Assembly (NCBI RefSeq): GCF_030519355.1
Contig: NZ_JAUMKC010000007.1
Span: forward strand, 1 to 64,000
Source: Mucilaginibacter sp. L3T2-6
Lineage (GTDB): Bacteria > Bacteroidota > Bacteroidia > Sphingobacteriales > Sphingobacteriaceae
DNA length: 64,000 nucleotides
Reading direction: 5' to 3'
Positions 1 through 8,538 of the stretch are shown here, in pieces. Within the stretch, counting starts at the first letter, position 1, and every line of letters begins with the position of its first letter. Under the pieces are notes generated by a model. That model did no database searches and was not told the origin of the DNA. It was given only the letters and a program-made list of their open reading frames with translations. The position numbers were made by a program, and so were the translations under genes.

Positions 1-99
1 CGATTCCCCTTATATCTGCATACGCTATTTAGCACTTTTTTTTCCTATTACCACCAACTATTTTTGGCATCATTACCCGGAAAAATAGTTCTTAATCAA
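1..99. other. Window edge, no gene seen
   Basis: This stretch lies downstream of the minus-strand MoxR gene. It is AT-rich and holds no open frame of useful length and no clear terminator hairpin. The next gene in the chromosome lies outside the window. Confidence 0.5.
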
Positions 100-1062
100 C
101 TAAAATAGCTGGACGATAATATCATCAGCAGATAACCCTTCCGCTTCAGCATGATAGCTGCGCACTATGCGGTGCCTTAAAATTGGCCTGGCGATGGCCT
201 GAACGTCTTCAATGTCCGGCGAATACTTACCGCTGATAACCGCATGGCATTTTGCCCCCAGAATTAAAAATTGTGACGCTCTTGGCCCTGCGCCCCAATT
301 TAACAGACGCTTTACCTGAGGACCGGCCAGTTCACCATTAGGACGGGTTTTAGCTACCAGGCGAACTGCATACTCCAATACATTATCGGCAACAGGTACA
401 TTACGCACCAATTGTTGAAAGTAGATAATTTGCTCGGCATTCAGAAGCGGGCGAACATCCTGGGTGTTAACACCTGTAGTATTTTTTACTACTTGTAACT
501 CCTCTTTAAACGTAGGATAATCCAATGATACGTTGAACATAAAGCGGTCAAGCTGAGCCTCAGGCAAAGGATATGTTCCCTCCTGTTCTATAGGGTTTTG
601 CGTTGCCAGCACAAAAAAAGGTTGCGCAAGCCGATGTGTAACTCCGGCGGCCGTTACAGCCTTTTCCTGCATAGCTTCAAGAAGGGCCGCCTGCGTTTTT
701 GGCGGGGTCCGGTTAATTTCGTCGGCAAGGATGATATTTGCAAAAACCGGCCCGGGAATAAATTTAAAATTCCGGTCCTCACCCAGTATTTCAGACCCGA
801 TAATGTCCGAGGGCATTAAATCGGGGGTAAATTGTATGCGTTTAAAATCAAGATCAAGCACCTGCGCTACAGTCTGCACCAGCAATGTTTTAGCAAGGCC
901 CGGAACCCCCACCAGCAGGCAGTGGCCATTACTGAAAATGGAAATAAGCACAAATTTCAGCACCTCTTCCTGGCCTACTATCACTTTTCCAATTTCGGCG
1001 CGTATTTGCTGATAGGCCTGCCTTAAGGCATCGGCGGCTTCCACTTCCGAGCGGTGTTGCAT
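100..1062 (-). CDS. MoxR-family AAA+ ATPase
   Basis: A cytoplasmic AAA+ ATPase of the MoxR family, proteins thought to act as chaperones that help assemble or activate other complexes. The 320 residues show a Walker A of the MoxR type (GVPGLAKT, about 52-59), Walker B with ILADEIN (111-117), sensor 1 ATQNP (153-157) and an arginine finger in LDRF (171-174). The length is normal for the family. It starts 1 nt after the stop of the upstream PPIase gene, so the two are probably co-transcribed and translationally coupled. In Bacteroidota, MoxR genes often precede DUF58 and VWA-domain genes; those would lie to the left of the window and are not seen here. The family call is secure; the client is unknown. 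Confidence 0.95.
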   Translation of the reverse strand: MQHRSEVEAADALRQAYQQIRAEIGKVIVGQEEVLKFVLISIFSNGHCLLVGVPGLAKTLLVQTVAQVLDLDFKRIQFTPDLMPSDIIGSEILGEDRNFKFIPGPVFANIILADEINRTPPKTQAALLEAMQEKAVTAAGVTHRLAQPFFVLATQNPIEQEGTYPLPEAQLDRFMFNVSLDYPTFKEELQVVKNTTGVNTQDVRPLLNAEQIIYFQQLVRNVPVADNVLEYAVRLVAKTRPNGELAGPQVKRLLNWGAGPRASQFLILGAKCHAVISGKYSPDIEDVQAIARPILRHRIVRSYHAEAEGLSADDIIVQLF

Positions 1063-1063
1063 A

Positions 1064-2473
1064 TTAATGTTTTACTTCTGCAGGTTTAGTGTCTTCGGTC
1101 TTTATTTCAGCGGTTGCAGGCGTACTCCAGCCTTTCAGCATCGGACAGCCCTGGTATTGCGGGTCAATTCTTATGAAAGTTTCCTTTCTTTTCTTCTCAA
1201 ACCACTCACTCACGGTAAGGTTTATTTTTTGATTATTGGCGTACTCCTTAATCTTTGGGTAGTCCTGCTCAAGGTTGGCCCTGTGCGCATTGGTTGTTGA
1301 TTTCAGGTATAAAATTTTGTAGCCTTTTTTGCCGTCCTGGCCTGTAAACAGAAACGGCTTAGATATGCTGCCAACCTTCATGGTATCCACCACCAGCGCC
1401 ACCTGCGGGTCAAGCTTATCGGTAGGGATATAGGTTGAACGAGCCTCCACATTTTCGGCATTTAGCATCATACCGCCATTGTATTTGGTGTCTTTATTAT
1501 CCGAATAAAAAGCTGCTGCTTCAGAAAAATTTATCTTTTTGTTCGTCTGTAATAAATTATAAATACTGTCGGCCTTTGCCTTGGCACGATTTAGCGCATC
1601 CTCCGTAACAGCCGGGATAATCAGTATGTGCCTTACATGCACCTGCTCGCCACGACGTTCTATTACCTGCAAAAAGTGAAAACCTATTTCACTTTCAAAT
1701 ACAGGCGAAATTTCTCCCGCTTTTAATTTGAAAGCCCAGGCAGTAAAGTCCTTCACGTATGCGCTGCGGTCGGCAAAGCCCAGGTCACCACCCTGCGGGG
1801 CCGATCCGGGATCTTGCGAGTATAGCCGGGCAAGCTTGCCAAAATCCTCGCCAGCCAAAACACGTTTCCGCAGTTCTTCACACTTGTTCTTGTAAGCTTC
1901 TTTCTCAGAATTGTTTAGCTTGGGAGAAAACACGATTTCGCCTATTTCAACCTCTTTATTAAAGGTAGGCAAGCTGTCTTTGGGTATTCCATCAAAAAAC
2001 TTTTTTACGTCCTGCGGCGTAGTATTTACGTTAGCAGTAATTTTTTGCTGCATTTTTTGAGCAATAAGGCTCTCTTTAATATCCGGGCGAACCTCATCTT
2101 TATATTGAATAACCGAGCGGCCCAAAAACTGTTCCAGCCTGTCCTGGCCGCCCGCTCGCTGAATCATTTCGCGCATCCTGCGATCAACGCTGTTATCTAC
2201 CTCATCGTCTTTAACGTCGATACTGTCTATAACAGCTTGCGCAGCAAGCAATTTTTGTGTGACCAACTGCTGTAATATCTGGCACTTAGCGGCCTCATTT
2301 GGCGGCATGCCCTGCGCCACATAGGTGGCGTACTTTAACTCAATATCCGATTGAAGAATAATATTGCTGCCAACAACGCCGGCAATTTTATCAAGCGTGC
2401 GTTTTTTTTGCTGCGCCCGTGCGGCCGATATAATTAAAATTAAACTTAAAATGGCTAACCCAATCTTTCTCAT
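1064..2473 (-). CDS. SurA-like periplasmic peptidyl-prolyl isomerase
   Basis: A predicted periplasmic chaperone and peptidyl-prolyl cis-trans isomerase that would help fold outer membrane proteins. The 469-residue protein has a signal peptide ending near ARAQ (about 20), a SurA_N-like helical region, and two parvulin (PPIC) domains, roughly 174-275 and 280-400. The first carries the typical GGDLGF turn and a GFHFLQV strand. The C-terminal tail is rich in Lys and Glu. The start gives a good signal peptide. It precedes moxR with a 1-nt gap, so the pair forms an operon. SurA is the closest named relative, but Bacteroidota carry several such paralogues, so no gene symbol is given. Confidence 0.9.
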   Translation of the reverse strand: MRKIGLAILSLILIISAARAQQKKRTLDKIAGVVGSNIILQSDIELKYATYVAQGMPPNEAAKCQILQQLVTQKLLAAQAVIDSIDVKDDEVDNSVDRRMREMIQRAGGQDRLEQFLGRSVIQYKDEVRPDIKESLIAQKMQQKITANVNTTPQDVKKFFDGIPKDSLPTFNKEVEIGEIVFSPKLNNSEKEAYKNKCEELRKRVLAGEDFGKLARLYSQDPGSAPQGGDLGFADRSAYVKDFTAWAFKLKAGEISPVFESEIGFHFLQVIERRGEQVHVRHILIIPAVTEDALNRAKAKADSIYNLLQTNKKINFSEAAAFYSDNKDTKYNGGMMLNAENVEARSTYIPTDKLDPQVALVVDTMKVGSISKPFLFTGQDGKKGYKILYLKSTTNAHRANLEQDYPKIKEYANNQKINLTVSEWFEKKRKETFIRIDPQYQGCPMLKGWSTPATAEIKTEDTKPAEVKH

Positions 2474-2779
2474 TTACCTTGTGCTATTAAACAATCCCAA
2501 TTTTTCCGGGACTTAAAATCTCCGAATTTCGGTAAAATTTATCAATTACCTGCTGTGTAATCGATGTAAATACCTAAAACAGAATATAATTGTGCGAATA
2601 TGCCGATAATGCTGCAGATTGTTTATCTCCTTTTGGTTAAAATTTGTTAAAAAAGATCTCTGTATCTGCTAAATCATTAACTCTTCAATGAGCATAAAAA
2701 TTATATTTGTCTGCCGGTATTTGTAATTATTCCGGGCAAGAATACAGGTATAATTATCCCGGAATGTAAGCGCGCTTCA
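2474..2779. other. Divergent intergenic region (306 bp)
   Basis: This gap separates the minus-strand PPIase gene from the plus-strand psi-like gene and must hold promoters for both. It is AT-rich, and no small gene was seen. The only element I can place with confidence is the TATATTTG box at 2702-2709. Confidence 0.6.
2702..2709 (+). promoter_or_regulatory. -7 element TATATTTG
   Basis: An exact match to the Bacteroidota -7 consensus TAnnTTTG, 70 nt upstream of the ATG at 2780. No clear TTG -33 element lies at the usual spacing, so the call rests on the -7 box alone. The implied leader is about 65 nt. Confidence 0.45.
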
Positions 2780-3346
2780 TTGATGAATATAGAAAACCCA
2801 GTTGCTTTTAGTTTTATTATGCAGGAGGATATTTATCTGCTCGATGCTGATAAAAGCTTATATAAGTCCACCGTTCCTGCTATAGTTGGCAATACGCTTT
2901 CGGAACCGGAGCCGGTTTACAATACAGCGAATGCTACGGAGCCGGTAGCTGAAAGGAAAGAGCCGGTAACCTTTAAGTTTATTGGCGGCAATAAAAAGCA
3001 TTATCTTATCCTCACTTATTATCCGGGGATTGATATTATTGACGAGGCCCATCTTGGAGCGTTGCAAAGCACCCTGGGAAGGCTTAACACCGGCGCCGAT
3101 GATGTGGCAATAGTGAACATGGCAAATTACCCCGGTACCGGGTTTGAGCCTTTGCGCAGCTTTTTCAATCCGGAAAAAACATTATTCCTTGGCAAAAAAA
3201 GCGTTCCGGCAGGGGTCGCAGATTTACAATTAAATAAAGTAAGTTCTACCGAAGGCATGCGGGCTTTACTCACATTCAGTTTTGATGAAATGATGAACAG
3301 CGTGGAGCATAAAAAGGCCTTTTGGGAACAAATGAAGCAGTTTTAA
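2780..3346 (+). CDS. Hypothetical protein, possibly DNA polymerase III psi (HolD)-like
   Basis: A 188-residue cytoplasmic protein with no signal peptide or membrane segment. It has a short N-terminal segment (FSFIMQEDIYLLDAD), a variable Pro/Glu-rich linker (about 35-65), then a compact alpha/beta domain. That domain reads as a strand (HYLILTYYPG), a helix, a DDVAIVNM strand, a FFNPEKTLFLG strand and a final helix ending KKAFWEQMKQF. The order and the end resemble HolD, the psi subunit of the clamp loader, whose C-terminus reads ARAALWQQI. The match is from memory of E. coli HolD and is weak at the residue level. The gene sits 2 nt before rdgB, a nucleotide-pool enzyme, which fits a replication role. 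If this is wrong, it is a conserved protein of unknown function. Confidence 0.6.
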   Translation: MMNIENPVAFSFIMQEDIYLLDADKSLYKSTVPAIVGNTLSEPEPVYNTANATEPVAERKEPVTFKFIGGNKKHYLILTYYPGIDIIDEAHLGALQSTLGRLNTGADDVAIVNMANYPGTGFEPLRSFFNPEKTLFLGKKSVPAGVADLQLNKVSSTEGMRALLTFSFDEMMNSVEHKKAFWEQMKQF

Positions 3347-3348
3347 TT

Positions 3349-3927
3349 ATGCATCGCTTAGTTTTCGCCACCAATAATGCTCATAAGCTGCAGGAAGTTT
3401 CCGCTAAAATCAAGGGGCAAATAGCAGTTTTAAGCTTGGATGACATCGGTTGCGATGAAGACATCGCCGAAACAGGATCGACCTTTCGCGAAAACGCGTC
3501 TATTAAAAGTCATTATATCTTTAAGAAGTATCATGTGGATTGTTTTGGCGATGACAGCGGCCTTGAGATCGACGCGCTAAACGGCGAACCTGGCATATAT
3601 TCTGCCCGCTATGCCGGAAAGCATGGCGACCATGAGGCTAATATCAGTAAAGTGCTCCTGCAGCTACAGGGTGAAACTAATCGGGCAGCCCGGTTCCGCA
3701 CCGTAATTTCATTACTATGGAATGGCATTGAGCATTTTTTTGAAGGCACTGTCGAGGGCACTATTCGCCCAGAACGTTCAGGAAGTGAGGGATTTGGCTA
3801 TGACCCAATTTTTCAGCCTGATGGATACAGTGTAACGTTTGCAGAAATGTCACTGGATGAGAAAAATGCCATCAGCCACAGGGCTATTGCAGTAGAGAAA
3901 TTACTTGAATTTTTAAATAAGCAATAG
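3349..3927 (+). CDS. rdgB: Non-canonical purine NTP pyrophosphatase (RdgB/HAM1)
   Basis: The enzyme hydrolyses dITP, XTP and similar deaminated purine nucleotides to monophosphates, keeping them out of DNA and RNA. The protein shows the family N-terminus FATNNAHKLQEV, the catalytic DDSGLEIDAL segment, SARYAG, and the C-terminal FGYDPIFQP and SHRAIA motifs. I chose the ATG at 3349 (MHRLVFATNN, 192 residues) because an upstream in-frame start at 3322 would add non-family residues that overlap the preceding gene. It lies 2 nt after the psi-like gene, so the two are very likely one transcript. Confidence 0.96.
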   Translation: MHRLVFATNNAHKLQEVSAKIKGQIAVLSLDDIGCDEDIAETGSTFRENASIKSHYIFKKYHVDCFGDDSGLEIDALNGEPGIYSARYAGKHGDHEANISKVLLQLQGETNRAARFRTVISLLWNGIEHFFEGTVEGTIRPERSGSEGFGYDPIFQPDGYSVTFAEMSLDEKNAISHRAIAVEKLLEFLNKQ

Positions 3928-3932
3928 GTCCT

Positions 3933-6551
3933 TTATTGATCTTTTACCTGTTTTACCCTGGTCGTGTCTTTTTTGGGCAGCCCAACTGGCATTTTAACTG
4001 GCGCAGCTTTTGAACTATCTTTATTAGCTTTTACAGGTTGTGGTTGGGGTGCTGTTCTGTTAGCGCTGTCTGCAGGATTTTTTGCAGCGGACGGCTTGGG
4101 AGGCGCAATCTTCAAGCTATCAGCAGGGGATTTTGCTCCCGGTAACTTTACAGCTCCGGCTCCTGTTGTATCTTTCACGGCCTTGCCTCCTTTTACCGGT
4201 GTTTTTTTATCAGTTGCTTTACCGGGCTTTCCTTTATCCTTCGCAGCTTTTGCTTCGGCCTTTTTAGAGAATGAGGGTATGATAGACTCTTTTGATACAG
4301 GCCGTTCTTTAGGTTTCCATATAAAACCTTTTAATATCTTGTCATCCTCCTGCACCTTATCAATCGGCGTATACTTATTTTCAGGTTTAAGATAAAGCGC
4401 AGCGCGGGTCACCTTGTTATTCTCAAAGTCAATACCAATGCGCGTGCTCAAAGATCGCTCCATCCCGGTTACTTTATTTTTGGCGCTGTCGCGGGCGAAA
4501 TAAATGGTTTCAGCATTGCCATCAATAAGCATCTTGTGCAGCTTGTCGTCTTTAAAATACCCTCGCATCTTCTTTCCCGCCATTTGATTAAAATGGGTGG
4601 AATCCTGTTTATCTATATTCACGATAAAGGCGTGCAGAAACATCGACATGTTGTCCATCTTTTTATGCTTCATCTGCAGGTAAATAGTATCTCCGCTTAA
4701 CTGCGAACCCTCCGTCCAAATCATCGGATTAACATAACAACGGATGGTAGAATCGGCGCCACTGTAAAACATCGAGTCAGCTTTAGCCTGCATATCTGAC
4801 TTAAACATTTTAAAATGATGATGCGCAATAACGATCCTTATGCGCGCGGTATCGCTTGGCTCCAGTTTTCTGGCCAATGCAACCGAATCGTCCATGCGTT
4901 TCTTTCGCAGGCTATCGGCTGCAAGTTGTTTCTTGGTTAAAACCACCGGCTTTTTAGCCACCACCTTAGGCTTGCCGAAAAAGTCACGATGTAAAAAACT
5001 GGTATCTAACGGTACGCCAGCCAGTTTCCCGCTTAAAAATTTAGAATCCGGAGTCTTAGCTTTCGGCTTCGCCGAGGTATCACGAATATGTGCCAGGCGT
5101 TGTTTTTCCTGGTAAGCCCTTAAATTTTTATAGGTTAATATCTGGGTTTCTATCGTATCAGCCGACATGTAAACCGAGTCGCGCTTAATGCGGCCGGTGT
5201 CTTTCACTGCCTTTGCTACAGGTAATGCATTTTTGGGCTGGCCTGCCCGCAACGGAATAATATCATCAGTTTTGCCAGTTTCAGCTTTGACTTTAGTTTT
5301 TGGTATTATTTTAGATTGCACCGTTTTAAGATTGACATTTTTTAATTCGCCCGGCGGCTTTTTATTAACCGAATCGATTTTTTTATGTACTTTATTGGTA
5401 TCTGCAGGCAGCTTTTTAATCACTGAATCAACCTTGATCTTGCCGTTTTTTGTTAACTCTATATTGCGCTTAAGGGAATTGGCATTGGTCACAGTATCCG
5501 CTTTTCCCGGGACAGTTTTCCTGATCAACTGAGCCATGTTGATTTGACCAACCTGCTGCTTTTCAGGGTTGATCCTGAATGTTGAATCCGCTTTCCGTGC
5601 CGAATCCGCTTTAGCGAGGGAATCAGTTCTGGAAGTATCCTTTTGTTCTGTAACTAAAATAATGTAAGGATCCTCTGTTACAACAGCGCGTTCTTCATCC
5701 TTAAAATAGGTGCCCAAATTTCCTTTAATGGTGGTTTTCTGTTCCAGGTCTACAAAAGTTACATGCTTAACTGCCCGGCCATAACCCTTAAGTTTGTCAT
5801 AAAAAAGGCTGTCACCCTTTAATGATTTAGAACCCGACGTATATAAATTATTTTTTCCAAAAGCAGCCTGCTCTGTCGTCGTATTATAAGTTCCGTTTTC
5901 AGTATACAGTGTATCGTTGTCCTTTTTTTCTTTCTTTTCTTTCGCCTTTTGAATGCCGTAGATATGAGTAGGGCCATAAAAGTAGGCTATTTTCGAGCCC
6001 GTGTTATACCGCATTGTATCTGTTTTCACTAAAGCATCCGGCGTTGTAAGCGAAACGTTGTACCGGAAATAAGAGTCGCGCGAGCGGGCAAAATAATAGC
6101 CATTCTTACTAAGCAGGGTATTGTCTTTATTAACCAGCTTGCCACCATCTGTATAAGTGCCTATCCGGGTTGCCGTGTTATAAGTTAAGTAATTGGTGGT
6201 AAGCGTGGCATCTTTATCCACCATCTTAACGTTATCGGTAAGTATGGCGATTTTGGTATTGCCGTTATAATTCAGTTTGTCCGAAAAAACATGCAGCGTA
6301 TCCCCCTGGTTGATCACTACATTACCAAAGGCATCAAACGCATTATCCTGTTGATAAAAATAGGCGCTGTCTGAGCTAAGCGTCGAAAAATCCTGTTGAA
6401 AAGTGCCCTGGTAAACTTTTAAAATCTCCTTCCCATTAAGCTTTACGCCCACGGTGCTACTCGATTTGATAAGCTTCACCAACGTCTTTTTCTGGCAAAA
6501 AGCCGTCATCGTTGTGCACAATAACCAAACAAATAACACGTATTTCCTCAC
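3933..6551 (-). CDS. OstA-like protein (LptA/LptD N-terminal-like beta-jellyroll)
   Basis: An exported protein related to the OstA/LptA domain, which carries lipopolysaccharide across the periplasm. The 872 residues begin with a signal peptide (about 1-20, ending AFCQ). An N-terminal beta-jellyroll of repeated strands follows (about 25-300, many GDTLHVF, YNTATRIGTY-type strands), with a second folded stretch around 575-745. The middle (about 300-560) and the tail (about 760-872) are low-complexity and rich in Lys, Asp, Ser, Thr and Pro. It starts with GTG, needed for the signal peptide, 5 nt after a TAATTTTG element. It is divergent from tilS across 51 bp. No LptD barrel is present. Confidence 0.85.
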   Translation of the reverse strand: MRKYVLFVWLLCTTMTAFCQKKTLVKLIKSSSTVGVKLNGKEILKVYQGTFQQDFSTLSSDSAYFYQQDNAFDAFGNVVINQGDTLHVFSDKLNYNGNTKIAILTDNVKMVDKDATLTTNYLTYNTATRIGTYTDGGKLVNKDNTLLSKNGYYFARSRDSYFRYNVSLTTPDALVKTDTMRYNTGSKIAYFYGPTHIYGIQKAKEKKEKKDNDTLYTENGTYNTTTEQAAFGKNNLYTSGSKSLKGDSLFYDKLKGYGRAVKHVTFVDLEQKTTIKGNLGTYFKDEERAVVTEDPYIILVTEQKDTSRTDSLAKADSARKADSTFRINPEKQQVGQINMAQLIRKTVPGKADTVTNANSLKRNIELTKNGKIKVDSVIKKLPADTNKVHKKIDSVNKKPPGELKNVNLKTVQSKIIPKTKVKAETGKTDDIIPLRAGQPKNALPVAKAVKDTGRIKRDSVYMSADTIETQILTYKNLRAYQEKQRLAHIRDTSAKPKAKTPDSKFLSGKLAGVPLDTSFLHRDFFGKPKVVAKKPVVLTKKQLAADSLRKKRMDDSVALARKLEPSDTARIRIVIAHHHFKMFKSDMQAKADSMFYSGADSTIRCYVNPMIWTEGSQLSGDTIYLQMKHKKMDNMSMFLHAFIVNIDKQDSTHFNQMAGKKMRGYFKDDKLHKMLIDGNAETIYFARDSAKNKVTGMERSLSTRIGIDFENNKVTRAALYLKPENKYTPIDKVQEDDKILKGFIWKPKERPVSKESIIPSFSKKAEAKAAKDKGKPGKATDKKTPVKGGKAVKDTTGAGAVKLPGAKSPADSLKIAPPKPSAAKNPADSANRTAPQPQPVKANKDSSKAAPVKMPVGLPKKDTTRVKQVKDQ

Positions 6552-6556
6552 AAGCG

Positions 6557-6564
6557 CAAAATTA
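6557..6564 (-). promoter_or_regulatory. -7 element of the ostA-like gene
   Basis: On the minus strand this reads TAATTTTG, an exact TAnnTTTG match, with only 5 nt to the GTG start at 6551. The transcript would begin at or very near the start codon. No TTG -33 box is evident on this strand. Confidence 0.5.
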
Positions 6565-6569
6565 GTTTT

Positions 6570-6598
6570 TTGTCGGGGGTTTTAAATTAATAATTTTG
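6570..6598 (+). promoter_or_regulatory. tilS promoter, predicted leaderless
   Basis: TTG (6570-6572), 18 nt, then TAATTTTG (6591-6598) matches the Bacteroidota promoter consensus. The tilS ATG at 6603 lies 4 nt after the -7 box, so the transcript should start on or next to the ATG. The promoter lies back to back with that of the ostA-like gene. Confidence 0.65.
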
Positions 6599-6602
6599 GC
6601 TG

Positions 6603-7940
6603 ATGCTGCCGGTAAAAGATTTCATAAACTTTGTTGAACAACATTCACTTTTTGACAGCAACGGCAAAGTACTGGCAGCCGTAAGCGGGGGTATGGACTC
6701 TGTTATTATGGTTCATTTGCTCAAATCAGCAGGATATAGTTTTGGCATAGCACATTGCAATTTTCTGCTCCGCGGCGATGAATCAAATGGCGATGAAAGC
6801 TTCTGCAGGTATTTGGCTCAGCAGCTTGGTGTTCCCTTTCATGTCACTCGTTTTGATACACTGTCTTACGCTTCCAAAAATAAAATATCAACCCAGATGG
6901 CCGCCCGTACCTTACGTTATCAATGGTTTGAAGAGATAAGGCAACGGGAGAGTTATACTGCAATTGCGCTTGCACACCATCAAAACGATACGATTGAAAC
7001 AATATTGTTGAACCTTATAAGGGGAACCGGTATTGCCGGGCTGCATGGTATCCTACCTAAAAATGGCAGAGTGGTAAGACCGCTGCTGTTTTTAAGCCGT
7101 AATGAAATTGAGCAGTTGATTACCGGGTTGAACATCGCGTACCGAGAAGACAGCTCAAATTCCACGACCAAATATGCGCGCAACAAAATTAGGCTCGAGG
7201 TAATTCCAAAGCTTAAGGAATTAAACCCGGCGCTGGAACAGACATTTGAAAATAACCTGGTCCGTTTCAGGGAACTGGAAGAATTGCTGAATTTTGAGGT
7301 AGACAAACTCAAACGGAAAGTGCTTGTGGTTAATGACAGGGAACAACACATCCTGATAAACGACGTGAAGTATTTAAAACCGCAACGCTTATTGCTATTT
7401 AGCTTTTTGCAGGAATATGGCTTTAATAAGAGTACCGCCGGCGACATAATTTCCTCACTTGATAAACATTCCGGAAGGACTTTTGAATCAGATAATTTTA
7501 AGCTGATACTTGACCGCGACAAACTGATACTTCTGGAAAAAGCGGGGACTTCGGGGCATATCGTAGTTATAAACCGTGATGACCACGAGGCCCGTTTCAG
7601 GAACTATAAACTGAACATTTTGCATGATGATAGTCCGCTGATAGTTAAGGATAATCCGATGGCGGTTTCTATAGATGCTGAGCGATTAATATATCCGTTA
7701 ACTTTGCGCAGCTGGCAGCAGGGCGATACTTTTATTCCGTTTGGGATGAAAGGCCGCAAAAAGATAAGCGACTTTTTCATCAGCCAGAAAATACCTTTGC
7801 ATAAAAAGAACGAGATCCCCTTATTGGTCAACGGCAATGGCGATGTGATATGGATAGGCGGCTACCGGCCCGATGATAAATATAAAGTTACCGCCAACAC
7901 TAAAAAAGTAACTATATTCGAATTGAATTCGGTTAGCTGA
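6603..7940 (+). CDS. tilS: tRNA(Ile)-lysidine synthetase
   Basis: This enzyme converts the wobble cytidine of tRNA-Ile(CAU) to lysidine, so that the tRNA reads AUA instead of AUG. The 445-residue protein has the ATP-binding PP-loop motif SGGMDS (about 28-33), the HCNFLLRGDES motif, HHQNDTIET with the expected metal and tRNA contacts, and the TilS C-terminal domain (about 370-440, SWQQGDTFIPFGM). Length and domain order are typical. It is monocistronic or leads a short transcript. Confidence 0.96.
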   Translation: MLPVKDFINFVEQHSLFDSNGKVLAAVSGGMDSVIMVHLLKSAGYSFGIAHCNFLLRGDESNGDESFCRYLAQQLGVPFHVTRFDTLSYASKNKISTQMAARTLRYQWFEEIRQRESYTAIALAHHQNDTIETILLNLIRGTGIAGLHGILPKNGRVVRPLLFLSRNEIEQLITGLNIAYREDSSNSTTKYARNKIRLEVIPKLKELNPALEQTFENNLVRFRELEELLNFEVDKLKRKVLVVNDREQHILINDVKYLKPQRLLLFSFLQEYGFNKSTAGDIISSLDKHSGRTFESDNFKLILDRDKLILLEKAGTSGHIVVINRDDHEARFRNYKLNILHDDSPLIVKDNPMAVSIDAERLIYPLTLRSWQQGDTFIPFGMKGRKKISDFFISQKIPLHKKNEIPLLVNGNGDVIWIGGYRPDDKYKVTANTKKVTIFELNSVS

Positions 7941-7947
7941 TGGAGTG

Positions 7948-8013
7948 ATTTAAAGATTTGAAAGTTACGTTCATCTTTAAATTGACCCATCTGCAAATCG
8001 TCAAATCAACCAA
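7948..8013 (+). repeat. Intergenic short-word repeat hairpin (locus A)
   Basis: The gap between tilS and the PH-like gene carries a perfect 10-bp inverted repeat (ATTTAAAGAT at 7948-7957 and ATCTTTAAAT at 7973-7982). Variants of GATTTGAA and CAAATC follow, up to the next ATG. It belongs to the class of intergenic hairpins described under findings, but its spacing is less regular than at loci C and D. Confidence 0.5.
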
Positions 8014-8502
8014 ATGGAAACGACAGATAAACCGGTTTTTACCGAAAAGCAATACCTTGGCAGGGAGTTCATACCCATCACTATTCGCCTGGTGCTGGCT
8101 ATGTTTTGCTTTGCAGCCTATTTTTTTACCGATGAGCGCGAACATAATGGGGGTCTGTTAGCTATTGTAGGCTTTGCTATCATTATCATTTCAATCATTA
8201 TGGGCTTTCTGCTCCATTTCCGCACACGTGTGGAAAATAAAAGTATTATGCTTGATGGATTATGGACCACCCGTCTTGTTAAAATCGACCTGAACAGCAT
8301 TGTAAAAGTCGAAAGAAAACAATACAGCCGGTACCTTTTCAATAACCCCGTATATAATCTTCACTCTAAAGGCACCATCCGGTTTTACTGTGCCGGCAAG
8401 GAGGCCATCCACCTCACCGACCGCGACGGGCTTATTTACATTATCGGCTCCCAGCACGTTAATGAATTTGAACGGGCGATAAGGGGAGAGATGAAGAAGT
8501 GA
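8014..8502 (+). CDS. PH-domain-like membrane protein
   Basis: A 162-residue protein with two predicted transmembrane helices near the N-terminus (about 25-38 and 49-68). A C-terminal beta-rich cytosolic domain (about 70-155) looks like a bacterial PH-like fold: VENKSIMLDGLW, LNSIVKVERKQ, GTIRFYCAGKEAIHLTDRDGLIYIIGSQ. A small two-helix plus PH-like architecture is common in Bacteroidota proteins of unknown role. It runs convergently into the GH89 gene, with 36 bp between them. Function is unknown; the fold call is an inference from the strand pattern. Confidence 0.75.
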   Translation: METTDKPVFTEKQYLGREFIPITIRLVLAMFCFAAYFFTDEREHNGGLLAIVGFAIIIISIIMGFLLHFRTRVENKSIMLDGLWTTRLVKIDLNSIVKVERKQYSRYLFNNPVYNLHSKGTIRFYCAGKEAIHLTDRDGLIYIIGSQHVNEFERAIRGEMKK

Positions 8503-8538
8503 TGCGCGGGATTCTGAATTACTGTTGCTCCTATACAG

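Noticed and set aside
3964..4395. Long plus-strand frame inside the ostA-like gene
   Set aside because: It lies antisense to the low-complexity tail of a well-supported gene and mirrors its biased codons.
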